From Hippophae tibetana (lineage: Eukaryota > Streptophyta > Magnoliopsida > Rosales > Elaeagnaceae): a stretch of 64,000 bases of DNA. The notes below the pieces were generated by a model that saw only the letters and a list, made by a program, of their open reading frames with translations, searched no databases and was not told the origin of the DNA. A program made the translations under genes and the position numbers. The stretch is taken from assembly GCA_037013495.1 (NCBI GenBank), contig CM072811.1, forward strand, positions 51,793,452 through 51,857,451. The letters run 5' to 3'. This document shows, piece after piece, positions 36,801 to 48,765 of this stretch; position 1 is the first letter of the stretch, and each line of letters begins with the position of its first letter.

Positions 36801-37137
36801 TAATTTAATAACATTTAAAATTAAATGATGTAATAGATTTTTTTAATAGTGAAAATGTATTAAGTAACATAAATAGTGTTATTTTTATTATTTTTCCAAA
36901 ATATTAGAGTATATAGTATAAAATAGCACAAAAAGGCAAAAAAGACATTATAGATAAGATTGATTCGACCTGATCCGTTCAATTAATTGATTTGTTCGAA
37001 TAGGATGAAAATATGTGATTGGATTAGATCGGCTCAAATTCAATAGTTTCGATCCAATGAATACCCCTAAGTATGATACATCATTTCATTAATGTCGTTT
37101 AAATTAAACTACAATCATTTAACTTATTCAATGTTAG
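33811..37137. other. AT-rich spacer between the tandem array and the CACTA-like element
   Basis: No gene is recognised. A small local duplication of 'gagatgaaagtgatcttat' lies at about 35690-35752, and a TATTATTTAT run near 36220-36250. Confidence 0.5.
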
Positions 37138-37679
37138 CACTACTATAATATGTGCTTTTGGTCTCGGAATTTTATAGGTTTTTGGCCACGGTTTGATAAA
37201 AACCGAGGCTATAGTGTATACATATAGCCTCGATTTTTTCAATAACGTGGTTATAAGTTAAATTATAAAAAATATTTAAATATATATAAATAAATTTATA
37301 TAAACACGATTATTAAATTACTATTATAAAAATTAAAATAAAAGAATTTTTAATATTAAAATATTGTATGTCATTCATTTTAAAAAATACAAAAAATAAT
37401 TTACAATTTTTTTATTTTTCTCTATTATTAATTTAATTTAATTTAATGTATTTTTATTTCTTATATAATATATATATATATATATATCAAATGTTTTTCA
37501 CCTTTTTTTTCTCCCTTTCCCATATTTTCTCCTTTTTTCCAATTTTTTTCCCAAAACATTTTAGCGCACTTAACGTAGTAATATATATAATTTCTAATTA
37601 ATATATATATATATATATATAAGAATTTTCTAGCGCAAGCGCACGCAGTAATATATATATATATATATATTAAGAATCG

Positions 37680-37895
37680 TACGCGTAACCCATCAATTTA
37701 GTCGATTCGTCCCTCTCTCCCAGTAAAACGCAAATCCTTCGTTCCTTTCACCCATCATCGTCGCACCTGAAGAATTGCAGACTTATAACAGTTCCTCCTT
37801 TCCAACACCTCCCCCGTACTCGTTCCTTTCCATCTGTTCATATTCGCACTCATCGCCGACCATTTGTAGTGTCGTCGCTCATGACGCAGCTCCTG
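37680..37895 (+). other. GC-richer 5' exon-like segment in the CACTA-like element
   Basis: A block with many C and T runs stands out from its surroundings. It ends with ATGACGCAGCTCCTG followed by a perfect donor (GTAAGT) at 37896. It resembles a 5' UTR plus the first codons of a gene, either the element's own transcript or a captured host promoter and exon. (TA)n tracts and two 'agcgca' copies lie just upstream (37560-37671). Confidence 0.4.
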
Positions 37896-39580
37896 GTAAG
37901 TGTGATACCCTCAATTTTTACAATATCAATTCATATATGTTGATTCTTAGTGAATTAGTTCTGTGCATAATACATTTTAGTTAGCATTATTTTTTCAGTG
38001 TTATACAAATCCATCTCATGTTATATGATAATTGCCTCTGAATTTTTTTATTATTATATTGCATCAGATTTGGAACACTTTTAGGGATTTAGGAACCGGC
38101 TATTGTTGCTGAGTTTAGCTTTTGGAAATATGTTTATATACATGTCGATGATCCTATACAAATTTGCATTTAGATTTTGAAAGTATGTTTAGATTTTCAT
38201 TTATGTTCATATTCCCACACATAGGATATCCAAAACAACAAATCTGGAGTGCTAAATGTTGGAAGGTGGTGCCATGTAAAGTTTTAAATAAATTACAAGG
38301 TGCTACCATGTAAAGTTTTAAATAAATTATCATGTAATATTATTGATATTAAAAATTAATTATAATCCAATACAATTAAATATAATTATATTTTTTATAT
38401 TTGATAGGAGTCACCAAATATATTATTATTATATATCATAACAGATTAGACAATATGAATTTGAAAGAAAATAAAATAAACCTAAAACTATGTGCTTGGA
38501 AAAACCACACAGATTCTACAAAAAAAAAAATCAATCTAATTTGTGAAACAACAAAAGAACTAGAGAGAAATATATGTAATATATCCAACAGTAAGAAAAC
38601 AAAAACAAAGAGAGTAAATGTTCTTCCTAAACCCAAATTAATCACAAAAGAAACAAGAACAACACAAAGCCCCAAATAATTTTAACAACCAAGCATAAGA
38701 TTTGGTTCTTAAGGCATTGAGATACTCTTCATTTACATTGCAGCTTTTTTCCCCAACTACTAAGTCCATGCCAAGTGAAATGAAAATCAATAAGCATAAA
38801 ATTTGTTATACAAATTGAGGATTTATTGAGAAAATAATTTGATAATTTCATTTATCAATTAATATGCTTAAATCATTCGGAAACAAGTATATTAATATCT
38901 GTTTGTTTGTATTTATGTTAAAAGTGGTTCCAAATAAAAACACATAAAAAACGATGTGTTTCTATCGGTAAACACAATTTGTGCTTTCCAGACCTTAAAA
39001 ATGCTTTTTACGATTTTTTTCCTGTTTGATCTCGAAACACTTTTACTGAACTTGTATAAATGTTTTTGTCACATAAAATAAGTAACACATAATTAATTAC
39101 TTATGTGTCAAATTTTGTATCTAGAAAATTATTTCTATTATCAATTAATATGCTAACTAATTGGGAAACAAAGGGAGATTTGCATATTAGGTTTCACTAC
39201 ACAATTTGTCAACTCCAACCTCCTTCACACATAAATATTTAAAACAATTTGTTTGGCATGATTTAGTTTTAATAGACATAATCCTAATTTTCTAATTAAC
39301 ATCCAAATCTTGATTACAAATTATTTTTATAATTACCAATGTAATTAGGCGTTAATTAATAGGCAAATATAATTATTAAAATAATTAAAACATAATGGTG
39401 AGTAAAATTTTTGGAATTTAGTATTAAATTGTATGTTAAAATAATTTAATATCACCAGAAATTCACAATCTCCTATAGATGGATCTTCATCAGTAACAAC
39501 AGCCAAACCAGAATTTTTTTTAGTTAATTAGCTAACAATATATGTGTGTGTGTGTGTGAGTGTGCGCGTGTACATTACAG

Positions 39581-39670
39581 CTTAATCATGAAGGAACTTA
39601 CATTGATACTAAAGTTGATGAGATGTGGAATGAGTGGGCAGAATTCACCAATCGATTCTTACAACTATAA
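39581..39670 (+). pseudogene. Transposase-like exon remnant
   Basis: After the acceptor 'tacattacag' an open stretch reads LNHEGTYIDTKVDEMWNEW, then AEFTNRFLQL and a stop. The 'GTYIDTK...E' pattern reminds me of the plant Ptta/En-Spm transposase C-terminal region. That is a weak resemblance from memory, supported mainly by the CACTA-like setting. Confidence 0.35.
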
Positions 39671-39810
39671 CTCACCATATAGTCAAATAAAATGGTAAGG
39701 TGAATGATGTGGGATGTTCATGACTGATTTTTTAATCAAAAATCTGGATTTTCTGTTTCATTTTTAGAACAAGAAGTAGATAGGACTCTTGTGTGTTCTG
39801 TTTCATAGGT

Positions 39811-40750
39811 ATTGTCCAACGCTTGCAAGGACCCTTCGTCTGTATCTCTTTTATGCGTAATTAATGTGGGTATTAGTAAATAATAATGTTGTTGTTGTTA
39901 TTTATATGGGTAGTACTAAATAATAATGTTGTTGTTGTTATTGATATGAGTATTACTGATTTTGTTGAATTGTATCTTAATTTTTCGTTTTATACCGAGT
40001 ATCATAAATTTACTTAGAGGCTAGATACGAATTCTATGATTGTCACTCTTGAATAGGTTTAAGAACTAGTTATTATGGACCATTTGTTGTATATGTAGGA
40101 ATATATGTAGATTGAAGAACTTATTGTGTAAATCTGAGGTATTGCTTATATTCATGTAATGTGGATGCTGGTATGCTCATATATAATATATGCTTATAAT
40201 ATTCATAGATATTGTCCAGTGCTTGCAAGGACCCTTCATTTGTATCTATGTTATGCGTAATTGATATGAGTATTACTAAATAATAATTTGTTGTTGTTAT
40301 TGATATGAGTAGTACTAAATAATAATGTTGTTGTTGTTATTGATAAGAGTATTGTCCAACGCTTGCAAGGACCCTTCTTCTGGATCTCTGTCATGCGTAA
40401 TTGATATGAATGGTACTAAATAATAATGTTCTTGTTGTTATTGATATGTGTAGTACTAAATAATAATGTTACTTTTGTTATTGATATGAGTATTACTAAT
40501 TTTCTTGAATTGTATCTCAATTGTTTTTGTTTTATATTGAGTATCATAAATTTACTTTAAGGCTAGATAAGAATTTCATGATTGTCACTCTTGAATAGGT
40601 TGAAGAACTACTTATTTTATCATTTGTTGTATATGCAGGAAGAAATGTAGATTGAAGAACTTTTTGTATTAATCTGAGGTATTAGTTATATTCATGTAAT
40701 CTGGATGTTGGTATGTTCATATATAGTAGATGTTTATATTCATAGGTGTT
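39811..40750. repeat. Internal direct repeats of the CACTA-like element
   Basis: The phrase 'gcttgcaaggacccttc' recurs at about 39821, 40221 and 40361. It opens repeat units of about 400 bp (39811-40210), 140 bp (40211-40350, truncated) and 400 bp (40351-40747). Inside each are reiterated 'actaaataataatgttgttg' minisatellite pieces. Confidence 0.8.
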
Positions 40751-41218
40751 ATCCCATGGTGTCATTTATTATAAACATTTTTATGACATTATAATTATGA
40801 TGTAATCTATATATTAAGAATAAATAAGTAGATAGGACTATTATGTTCTGGATGTTGTATATGCATGATTATATTCATGGAAATTGGATATTGGTATGCT
40901 TATCTTAGATGCTTTTTTATGAGGAAATTAATACATGCTGCCAAAAACAAAGATTTTAAAGAATAACATTATTACAATAGGACTTACTCTTTTTCAGATT
41001 GATTTAGATTGTAGACTGTTAGCGGCTTTAAAGTTGTTTCTTGTATTTTTTTATATTTTTGAATTTTTTAAATAGTTGGTTTTTATTATATGTGTTTTAT
41101 TGTATCTTTTTTATTAAACACTTAATGTAATATCTCCTTTAAATTTAATATAATTAATCTTAATTTTTTAATTTTTTCAATTTATATTTGAAAATTTAGT
41201 GTAATAATAATTCATTTT

Positions 41219-41397
41219 GATTATCTATGGTCTCGGTTATATAGCAAAATTGTGGCCATAGGTAAGACTTATGGACTCGATTATAGCCAAAATGTGACCA
41301 TGGGTGAGATTTATGGCCTCGATTATAACAAAATTGTTGCCATATATGAGACTTATGACCTCGGTTATTGAAAAACTGAAGCCATAGGTAATGATTT
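41219..41397. repeat. Subterminal ~44-bp repeats at the right end of the CACTA-like element
   Basis: Four imperfect repeats carry the pattern '(t/c)tcg(g/a)ttat...aa(a/c)t(g/t)...cca(t/g)...ga(g/c)(a/t)ttat'. The minus-strand reading of the block gives the reiterated peptide GHKSH..., which I regard as an artefact of the repeats. Confidence 0.7.
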
Positions 41398-41460
41398 TTA
41401 GTCTCTCTCACTTAGACTTCGTTTCATATAACCGAAGCCATAGTTCTATGATCATAGTTG

Positions 41461-42260
41461 TTCAAATTAAACTTCGACCATTTAAATATGTTTTAATGTT
41501 AAATACAATCCAATGAATCAGTTTAATATTATAAATATACTATTTTTGTTATTATATAATTTTAACATGTGTTATATATTTATTTATTTTGTAATTTTTA
41601 AAAATAAAATTATCAAAGAAGAAAATATGTTTGAATTAGATAAGCTTGTAATAGATATGATGTTATACATATCCACAATTATGTTTGTAGTAATTTAGAT
41701 TTTAATATATTTTTTCTTAAACTTTTTTTCTATTATAGGATTATTTAATCATGATATACATATAAGGTTTTATTAATAAAATCAAAATTAAAACAAATAA
41801 AAGCTCTTAAATTTGATTATATGCATATGCTCGTTGAACTATAGTACGCATAAAACTAGAAATGGAATGACAACCCAAAAAGAGTAAGAGAAGTCCATAC
41901 TGTAATTATAATTTTCATATTATTTTATTAGAAAGTATTTCCTCTCGGATATCGTAACACTATTTTATTAGAAACTATTTTACATTCTATCTAAGAAAAT
42001 TTCAACCAGTACATAATTTTTTATTCAAAAAAACCATTTAATTTTTATTTATCAATAAATTGTTTTAGACTTTTCTCGAATATTAATGATAGAATTTTCC
42101 AAATTATAACACAAGATAGAAATTATCTTTCTCCTATCAAATGGAGTTTTCTCACATTTTAATTGTCGTTCTTAGTTGAAAGACATAAATAATAGATTAT
42201 GAAGATAATTTATTGTTATGAGCTTGAAGAATAAAATATATAGAGTCAAAGACATTTAAA
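41461..42260. other. AT-rich spacer
   Basis: No gene is recognised. One short open frame at 41513-41698 is hydrophobic and low in complexity. Confidence 0.4.
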
Positions 42261-42439
42261 ACAAAATAATTAAGAATAGAATCATAAGATTTTTAAAATG
42301 AGAGGAATCTAAATTGTATGATATTAAAATTATTTTATTTAAATTGTTAACATAAGATACACTTTTTTTCTTTCCAAAATTAACTTGAACATTAGTGGAC
42401 AATACAAAAGAGCAAAAAAATCTAAATAATGTGCATTTG

Positions 42440-44410
42440 TTTCGTTTCACCAACACCATTTTTCTCAAAAATGTCTATACAATAAGTTTGATAGACAGTA
42501 CCATCTAAGACAAATAGTTCATCAAATGCTTTAGATGTATGCTCCCCACCCAAATCACACTAAAAACATCCGATCAGAGTAAAATGTTGAGTTTTAACAA
42601 AAGGTTTGAAAGCTATTATAAATAACAAAAATAACAAAATAACACTGCATAAGATAAACTAAACAATAACAAGTGTAATCATCGATAAAAGTAACACAAT
42701 AATAGTCCTTTCGAAGGGACAAGAGAACATCCCTACATACCAGAATTAATTATATAAAAAAGAGTAACAATAGAGGAAATAATATTATCAAAAGGTAAGA
42801 TAAAAAATTCTCAATTTATAACTATTATAGTAAAAAATATTAGAAGTTTTTAAATTCCTTAATGCTCTTATGAAAGCTAAATATTTTAAACGAGATGTAG
42901 GAACATGACCAATGCGAAAATGTCACAAATAAAAACTAGAAAATGAAAAGATAAAAGATCAACACTAAAAGCCTCAACATTTGGTACTTTGAGTTTATCC
43001 AAAATATAAAGTCCCTCTGGCTTAAAGCCTGTCACAATTGGCTTTTGAGATTGTGGATCTTGTACATAACAATAAGTAGAAATATAGAGAATCACACAAT
43101 TAATTAATAAAAATAAGATTTAAAGTAAGACTAAGGATATATTAAACACTTGGGAGAGACATACTAGTGTAACAATAGGACTAATACTTACTCAAGGCAT
43201 GTGAGTACCATCATTAGTTCTAACTAACACATAGGGTTTGAGAGATAAAAATACATATAATAAAAAATCATGTGACATATGGTGAGACGTGCTGGAGTTT
43301 AAAACCCATAGGGAAAAAGACATACCTGAAGAACTAAAAAAAGAAAAACTTATATGAGAGAAGACAGATATGACATGTGATTGGGTTGCAAGGAATTTAT
43401 GAAAATGATAAAGCATGACTAGGTCTAATAATGGGACAACTATTGTAGTATGAGACTGAGGTTATCTGTATAGCCATTGTTGTTACTGCAATGGAGTTTG
43501 AACTCTATGTTATTTCTCGGCTCTATTCAACTTAGGACATTGAGCCTTCTTATGACTCTTTTGCTTACAAAAGACACGTTAATCAGATGCAACTATTTAA
43601 GAAATTACGTTCTATTTATTGAAATGTGATTTTTAATATGTCACTAAGATAGATGGGTTAGCTACTAAGAGAATACCTTTCTTAGATTGTGATTTAAAAC
43701 ATATATCCTCAACCAATAATCATTAACTACTTAATCAATAGAAATAGGTGGATTGCGATGTAAAATGCTCTCACGAAGTACTTCAAAATCATCACAAAGA
43801 GCAATTAAAAACTGATTCAATCATTGCCCTTCTCTATGGGCAATGTAAGATGTAAAAATCTACAATTATGTTGATTATATGAGTGTTACTTACTCTCATA
43901 GATCTATTATAGTTGAATAAAATATTTGAATACTCTAATTCTTTTATTCTAGAGTTCGAATATCATATTTTAACTGATATTGTTTTACAAAATTAAACTA
44001 TATGTATAATCTATCTAAATGATCTTAAACATCGTGGGCATTATCACATAGAATGCATAATATAATTAGTAATCAAAGTTATAATTTTGAATTATCAACA
44101 TCCCAAGCTTCTAACAAATCTACATACTTTTCAGCTTTTATCGCATAACTCTAATAAGAGTAATTATTTTCATCTAAGTACATACTAATTGATTAAAGTG
44201 AATCACTTTTACCTTTAGTCATTGAAAAAATATAAATAGATTGTCAAAATTTAATGAATTTTAAACGAACAATAAAATTACAATTAACTTACAGATTGTA
44301 GGAGAATAAATAGATTATGAAAAAACAAAAATCAACAAATAATCGTCAAGGAAAGGACAAATTAAAACTATTATATATGAGAATTACAACTTTGATGCCA
44401 CGTAGAAATC
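42440..44410 (-). mobile_element. Decayed 5' part of a second Ty1/copia element
   Basis: On the minus strand, from 44.4 kb downward, the sequence shows a primer-site-like TGGCATCAAAG (about 44392-44402). Next come gag pieces (SYAIKAEKYVDLLEAWDVD near 44150; LNQFLIALCDDFEVLRESIL near 43800), a zinc-knuckle piece (CKQKSHKKAQCPKL near 43545) and protease-region sequence (WVLNSSTSHHMSHDF, 43280-43325; D-S-G reads N-S-S). Further down are PQSQKPIVTGFKPEGLYILD (about 43000-43060) and an integrase fragment (FRCDLGGEHTSKAFDELF, about 42520-42575). Nothing of reverse transcriptase or RNase H follows, so the 3' half is missing. Stops and frameshifts are frequent. The 5' LTR would lie at 44.41-44.8 kb but I cannot bound it. 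Confidence 0.75.
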
Positions 44411-47400
44411 AACGACACAACTTTAAAAAGAAGAAGAAAAAAAACTCAAGTTCCTATTATTCAAAAGTTAAATGAAATGTAAGCAAAAGAAGTATTTATA
44501 TAGGCTTGCACTAAAAGAAATTAAAGAATATAATATCCTTAATAAAATAAACTAATTAATCTAACAATGAACTTATTGCTAACATTATATATTTTAAAAA
44601 AATATATAAATTAAAGATTATGGATGGTTCATGCATTTGAAAAGGATGTAATGTATTAATTCTTTGTCTATGTACATATATAAATGTAATTTTTTTAGAA
44701 AAATTACAAAATAATATATTTTTTAACTTATAAAAACCAAAATAGTACTAAAATAACATTTAATGATATTTAATTAGATGACGTATAATATTGAATGGAT
44801 CTAAATATTATTAGTTTAATTTAAACGACTTCTTATTAGATGATGTTTAATATAAAATAATATGTTAAACTTATTTTTAATTGTAAAAATATATAACATG
44901 AACATAAGAATGTGATATTTTATAGTTATAAATTTTAAAGGTATTATTTTATTATTTTTTATTTTTTTTATAAAATATAGATATTTTATTAAATTTGAGA
45001 TATAAAAATAACATCATTTTTTTAGAAAAAAATTGTTAATACATAAACAAACACAAATTATATGCAGGGAGAATAATGATTTTATGGGTTTACCTACTAA
45101 GGGTACCACCAAAACATCTTATTCATCTTAAGTTATCTACAACTTCAATCATGATTATTTGAAAATTTTATATTAATGAAACTACATGTTGAACAAAATA
45201 TCTATATTTTGAAAAAAAATTGCAAGTTTGATAGTCATAAAAGTACATAAACATCTTCATAAGATTTGATTTGCCTTTCATAAAATCATGTTTAACAAAA
45301 TAAACTATTAAGATCAAACATAATAGATATTTATGGACAATTTATAGTGAAAGAAACAGGAGGAAGTTCATAGATGAGAATACTTCCCCTCTTATAAGTA
45401 TAAATCCAAAATCAGGGAAAAAAATAAAAATAAGCAAAAAAAAAAAAGAAGTTAAAAGTTAGAGAGAAAAAATTATAAATAAGACAAGAAACAATTCTCT
45501 TTAGAACTCAACTTATAACCTTCTTGTATTGAAATGTAAATTGAGTCATAAAAAAGGAAAAATAATCTAATAACTTTAAACTTTGAACAAATAAATATTT
45601 AAGTCATATATTTAAAACTAACGTACATATTATTAACGAACTTCAGCCCAAAAGAATTCACATATGTTAAGTTATATGAATGATACAAAAATTAATCATA
45701 TGATAAATGTAACAAATTTGATTAAATTCTTATAATTATTTGAAAATATTATATAAAATGATCATATTTATTTGCTATATTTTGGTTCCTCTATTATTTT
45801 TAACATATTTTTAGAGAACTTTGTTTATATGCGTTTGAAAGTACAACAGTTGTTGAAGCTCTAGTAATACTATGAACAGATTGCCACCAAAACACCAATA
45901 ATTGATGCTATGCTCTAAGAAAAGTTTGAAAACCGTTACTACTTTTGAATATATGGTTAAATGAAATTTGTTTTTAAATATACTTTTGATTTTAAGTTTA
46001 AACTAACCAATGGTAAAAATGAAAAATATTGTATAATAAATATTTTAAGGTTTTAAGTTATTATTGGGATTGATTTGAAAGTTACAATATGCCGGCTACA
46101 TATTCAATGTTGAATGCAAGTGTCTATCATTTGTTAAGTACAAACCACTTTAAAAAAAATTATTTTGTTTGATACGTGAACAAATATCATATTAAAAAAT
46201 ATATTAAAAATAAATTAAATATATAGTTGTGATAAATTTTTTTTTTAATATATTAATATTTAGGTTGGAACCCTAACCCTGATGTGTGGAATCATAGTCA
46301 ATGCTCAAATTACCTTACATTAACCTTACCAATGTAAATAAATTTTAAAGATAAAAGTAAACCTGTATATATTATACATGTGACTCATGTATAAACAAAT
46401 AGTAGATCTTTTATTAGATTGTGATGAAAATTTCCTAATATTATTATAGACTTATTGAAATATTGAGGTATAATTAAGTTAGATTGAATTTTTTGGATTA
46501 TATATTATTGATTAAGGAAAATGCAACTAAATAAATGATATTTGGCAAATGATATGATTTGAGTTTAATGGAGAATATATATGTTCTCGTTTAAGAAAAC
46601 ATTATTAATTGTAAAGATGATTCTCATATTAAAAAAAATATTAAAAAATTGGATATATAATTGAAATAGATTATTATTAATAATAAATAAGTTTTTTGAA
46701 TTAAAAACCCAAACCTAACATTATTTTTACGTATGTATCTCTATTTTATTAGCTTATTTTATTATTACCTGTTAACAATAATTTAAAACTTTTATTTTGT
46801 TAAAATTTATATAGTTATTAAATTGTAATATAAATTCTAGAATTTTTAACTTATTTTAGACATGATATTATTATTAAAACAATGATATAAAAATAATTAA
46901 AAAACTTAAAAATAATATTATAGAATATTTTGATTCTATTAAAATGTTTAGTTAATTTAAATTTATCACAAATCGAATCATATCTATTGTGGATTCAAAG
47001 TTTTAAAATTGAGTGGATAAAAGGATTGGATCATATTGAGTAAAAATCTTTTTTTTTTCACATTAACATCCTTATTTCACTCTTAATTTTAAAATTGAGT
47101 GGATAAAAAGATTGGATCAAGTAAAAATCTATTGTTTTTGCACATCTAAACTCCTTATTTCATTCTTAATCTCTTCTTTAATTTATCAAACATCCATCTA
47201 TTCAACAATATATAAATCTAAATCATATCATACATATTTTTGGATAAAATTACTCACTTACATTAAAATAAGGTTAATTTATATAATTCATTTAATATTA
47301 AATTAATTAAATAATTAATTATTAATAGTTAAAGTATTTTCAATCTATCAATTGTTACTGTTTATTTAAGACGCGCATATTCTAATTCATAAGCATGTAT

Positions 47401-47780
47401 AGAGTTTTTGTCAGTACATATAAATTCTTTTCTTATTCAAAGTGATTTTAAAAAAATAAGATCCGACCAAAAATGTATTTATTTAAAAGTATTTTTATTG
47501 CATAAATTAAAAAAAATCAATGTACAAGATTTATGTTTTTAACATTAAAAAAAAACTAATAAAATTAAAAATAGACATATACTTTTAAGTTTATCCCATT
47601 GAATAAATTGCCGTATATAATCCAAATCATAATACGACACCTTTTGTATACTTATCGGCAAAGGAAGTGAGGAGACATCGAAAGAAGCTGCGAAAGGAAA
47701 AAAGGAAAGGGAGCTATAATTGTAAATTGGCTTACAAAAGGACAAAAAGTACACCTAGAAATGGAAACAAAGAAATGTAG
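44411..47780. other. AT-rich spacer, left part perhaps remains of a copia LTR
   Basis: A 'tatttatatagg' TATA-like word near 44493 could belong to a decayed LTR of the minus-strand copia fragment. The repeated phrase 'aaattgagtggataaaa.gattggatca' (about 47006 and 47092) is an imperfect direct repeat about 85 bp apart. No gene is recognised. Confidence 0.45.
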
Positions 47781-47904
47781 GGTTTGGCTACAGTCTATGG
47801 AGGGTGGGTAGGTCTGCTACGGCAACACAAAAGTGGCCTACATTTCCAACTATACCCCTCACATTCCCGCCTTTTTCCAAGATCCTGCCTCGTCATCAAT
47901 TCAG

Positions 47905-47911
47905 ACGTGGC
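47905..47911 (+). promoter_or_regulatory. ABRE/G-box-like ACGTGGC motif
   Basis: ACGTGGC lies about 345 bases upstream of the ATG at 48253, inside a locally GC-richer block (about 47780-48040) that is probably the promoter of the 170-residue gene. The motif is the ABA-response core; function is inferred from sequence only. Confidence 0.4.
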
Positions 47912-48150
47912 ATATCTTTACTGCATAGGTGCCATCACCCGTTAAGATTGATCCAAAAAGAGAATTATAGAATCCAACGTCCAAAATTTATTGAAATACT
48001 GTTTCTACTAGTGGCCCCACAAAATCAAAATCGGTGCAGATAGTTCCCCCATTTCCTTTCTTGAATTTGCTAGGAACCTAACAAATCGTACCTACTGTTC
48101 AAATCACATCTCTATTTCAGGGTTGTGTTTTGTGTAGTATTGTACTATAG

Positions 48151-48193
<43 letters not shown>
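48151..48193. repeat. (GT)n-(AT)n compound microsatellite in the promoter
   Basis: A GT run passes into about 14 AT units ending 60 bases before the ATG at 48253. It may also serve as the TATA region of that gene. Confidence 0.9.
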
Positions 48194-48194
<1 letters not shown>

Positions 48195-48252
48195 TTATAT
48201 CCCTTCGAGTCCTTCGACCTCAGAGCTCAGATAGAGGTCCGCTGGTTGAGAT

Positions 48253-48765
48253 ATGGAGGCTTCAAGGAAGAGACTCGGTTCCAATTCGGAAGATGAGTCC
48301 GTAAAGAGACAAAAAAAGGATTCCGATTCAGAGAGTAACGACAGACTCGGAGAGGACCTATCAGATTGGTTGTTAGTTGACGATGACAAAATGAGTGAAC
48401 TCATGAAGCTTCTAGACGCAGAGATAAGCTCGCCTTCCACGACAAAAGTGAGGTTCATAGAGAATCCGTACACATCATCTTTTGTGTACGGGACAACGTC
48501 GTCTTCCTACGTGACAATCAATGGCAACGAGGAGAGCTGTGGATCGTCGTTCTCGGACTGCGAATCATCGGTGATGGCGAGCGTTGATACGTGTGGCTTC
48601 GGAAAAGGCTCGTTACAGATGCTAGGGATTGGATTCAGCGCGTGTGGTACGGTTTATGGAGGAAATGAGGGAATGGACGGCTCTGATGGGTTGGAGTGGG
48701 TGGATGATGGTGATGATGAGCTGGCGAGGTTTCTCGGAAAAGAAGCTTTTCTGACTGAAGAGTAA
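48253..48765 (+). CDS. Uncharacterised acidic, Ser-rich protein, 170 residues
   Basis: Intronless frame with clear coding character (balanced third positions, GC-richer than its flanks). It opens MEASRKRLGSNSEDESVKRQ, a basic stretch with nuclear-localisation character (KRQKK, about 18-22). A hydrophobic-acidic helix follows (LSDWLLVDDDKMSELMKLLD, about 35-54), then Ser/Gly-rich linkers with several Cys. The C terminus is acidic (WVDDGDDELARFLGKEAF). There is no signal peptide or membrane segment. Acidic helices beside a nuclear signal suggest a transcriptional co-regulator or adaptor, but that is inference and I do not recognise the family. A 5' leader of about 60 bases follows the AT microsatellite. 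The minus-strand frame over it (48195-48473) is a shadow. Confidence 0.75.
   Translation: MEASRKRLGSNSEDESVKRQKKDSDSESNDRLGEDLSDWLLVDDDKMSELMKLLDAEISSPSTTKVRFIENPYTSSFVYGTTSSSYVTINGNEESCGSSFSDCESSVMASVDTCGFGKGSLQMLGIGFSACGTVYGGNEGMDGSDGLEWVDDGDDELARFLGKEAFLTEE

Larger units (their letters stand above)
37138..41460 (+). mobile_element. CACTA-like (En/Spm) DNA transposon, probably non-autonomous
   Basis: The left end reads CACTACTATAATATG. The right end, read on the minus strand, begins CAACTATGATCATAG, a diverged inverted version. Both ends carry subterminal repeats of the same words in opposite orientation ('accgaggctatag', 'atagcctcgattttttcaat' on the left; 'ggcctcgatta', 'aaccgaagccatag' on the right), the arrangement where CACTA transposases bind. 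Inside are a GC-richer 5' exon-like segment (37680-37895), a transposase-like exon scrap (39581-39670) and a block of internal direct repeats (39811-40750). There is no long transposase frame. The 3-bp target duplication is not clear. Confidence 0.6.

Noticed and set aside
38401..38679. 92-residue plus frame and its 79-residue antisense partner in the CACTA-like element
   Set aside because: Lys/Asn/Ile-rich composition expected of AT-rich DNA; no transposase similarity.
41196..41411. 71-residue minus frame with reiterated GHKSH motif, at first sight a repeat protein
   Set aside because: The repeats are the subterminal DNA repeats of the CACTA-like element and contain no gene context.
47804..48043. 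79-residue plus frame before the 170-residue gene
   Set aside because: GC-richer promoter segment; no family, no splice link to the downstream frame.
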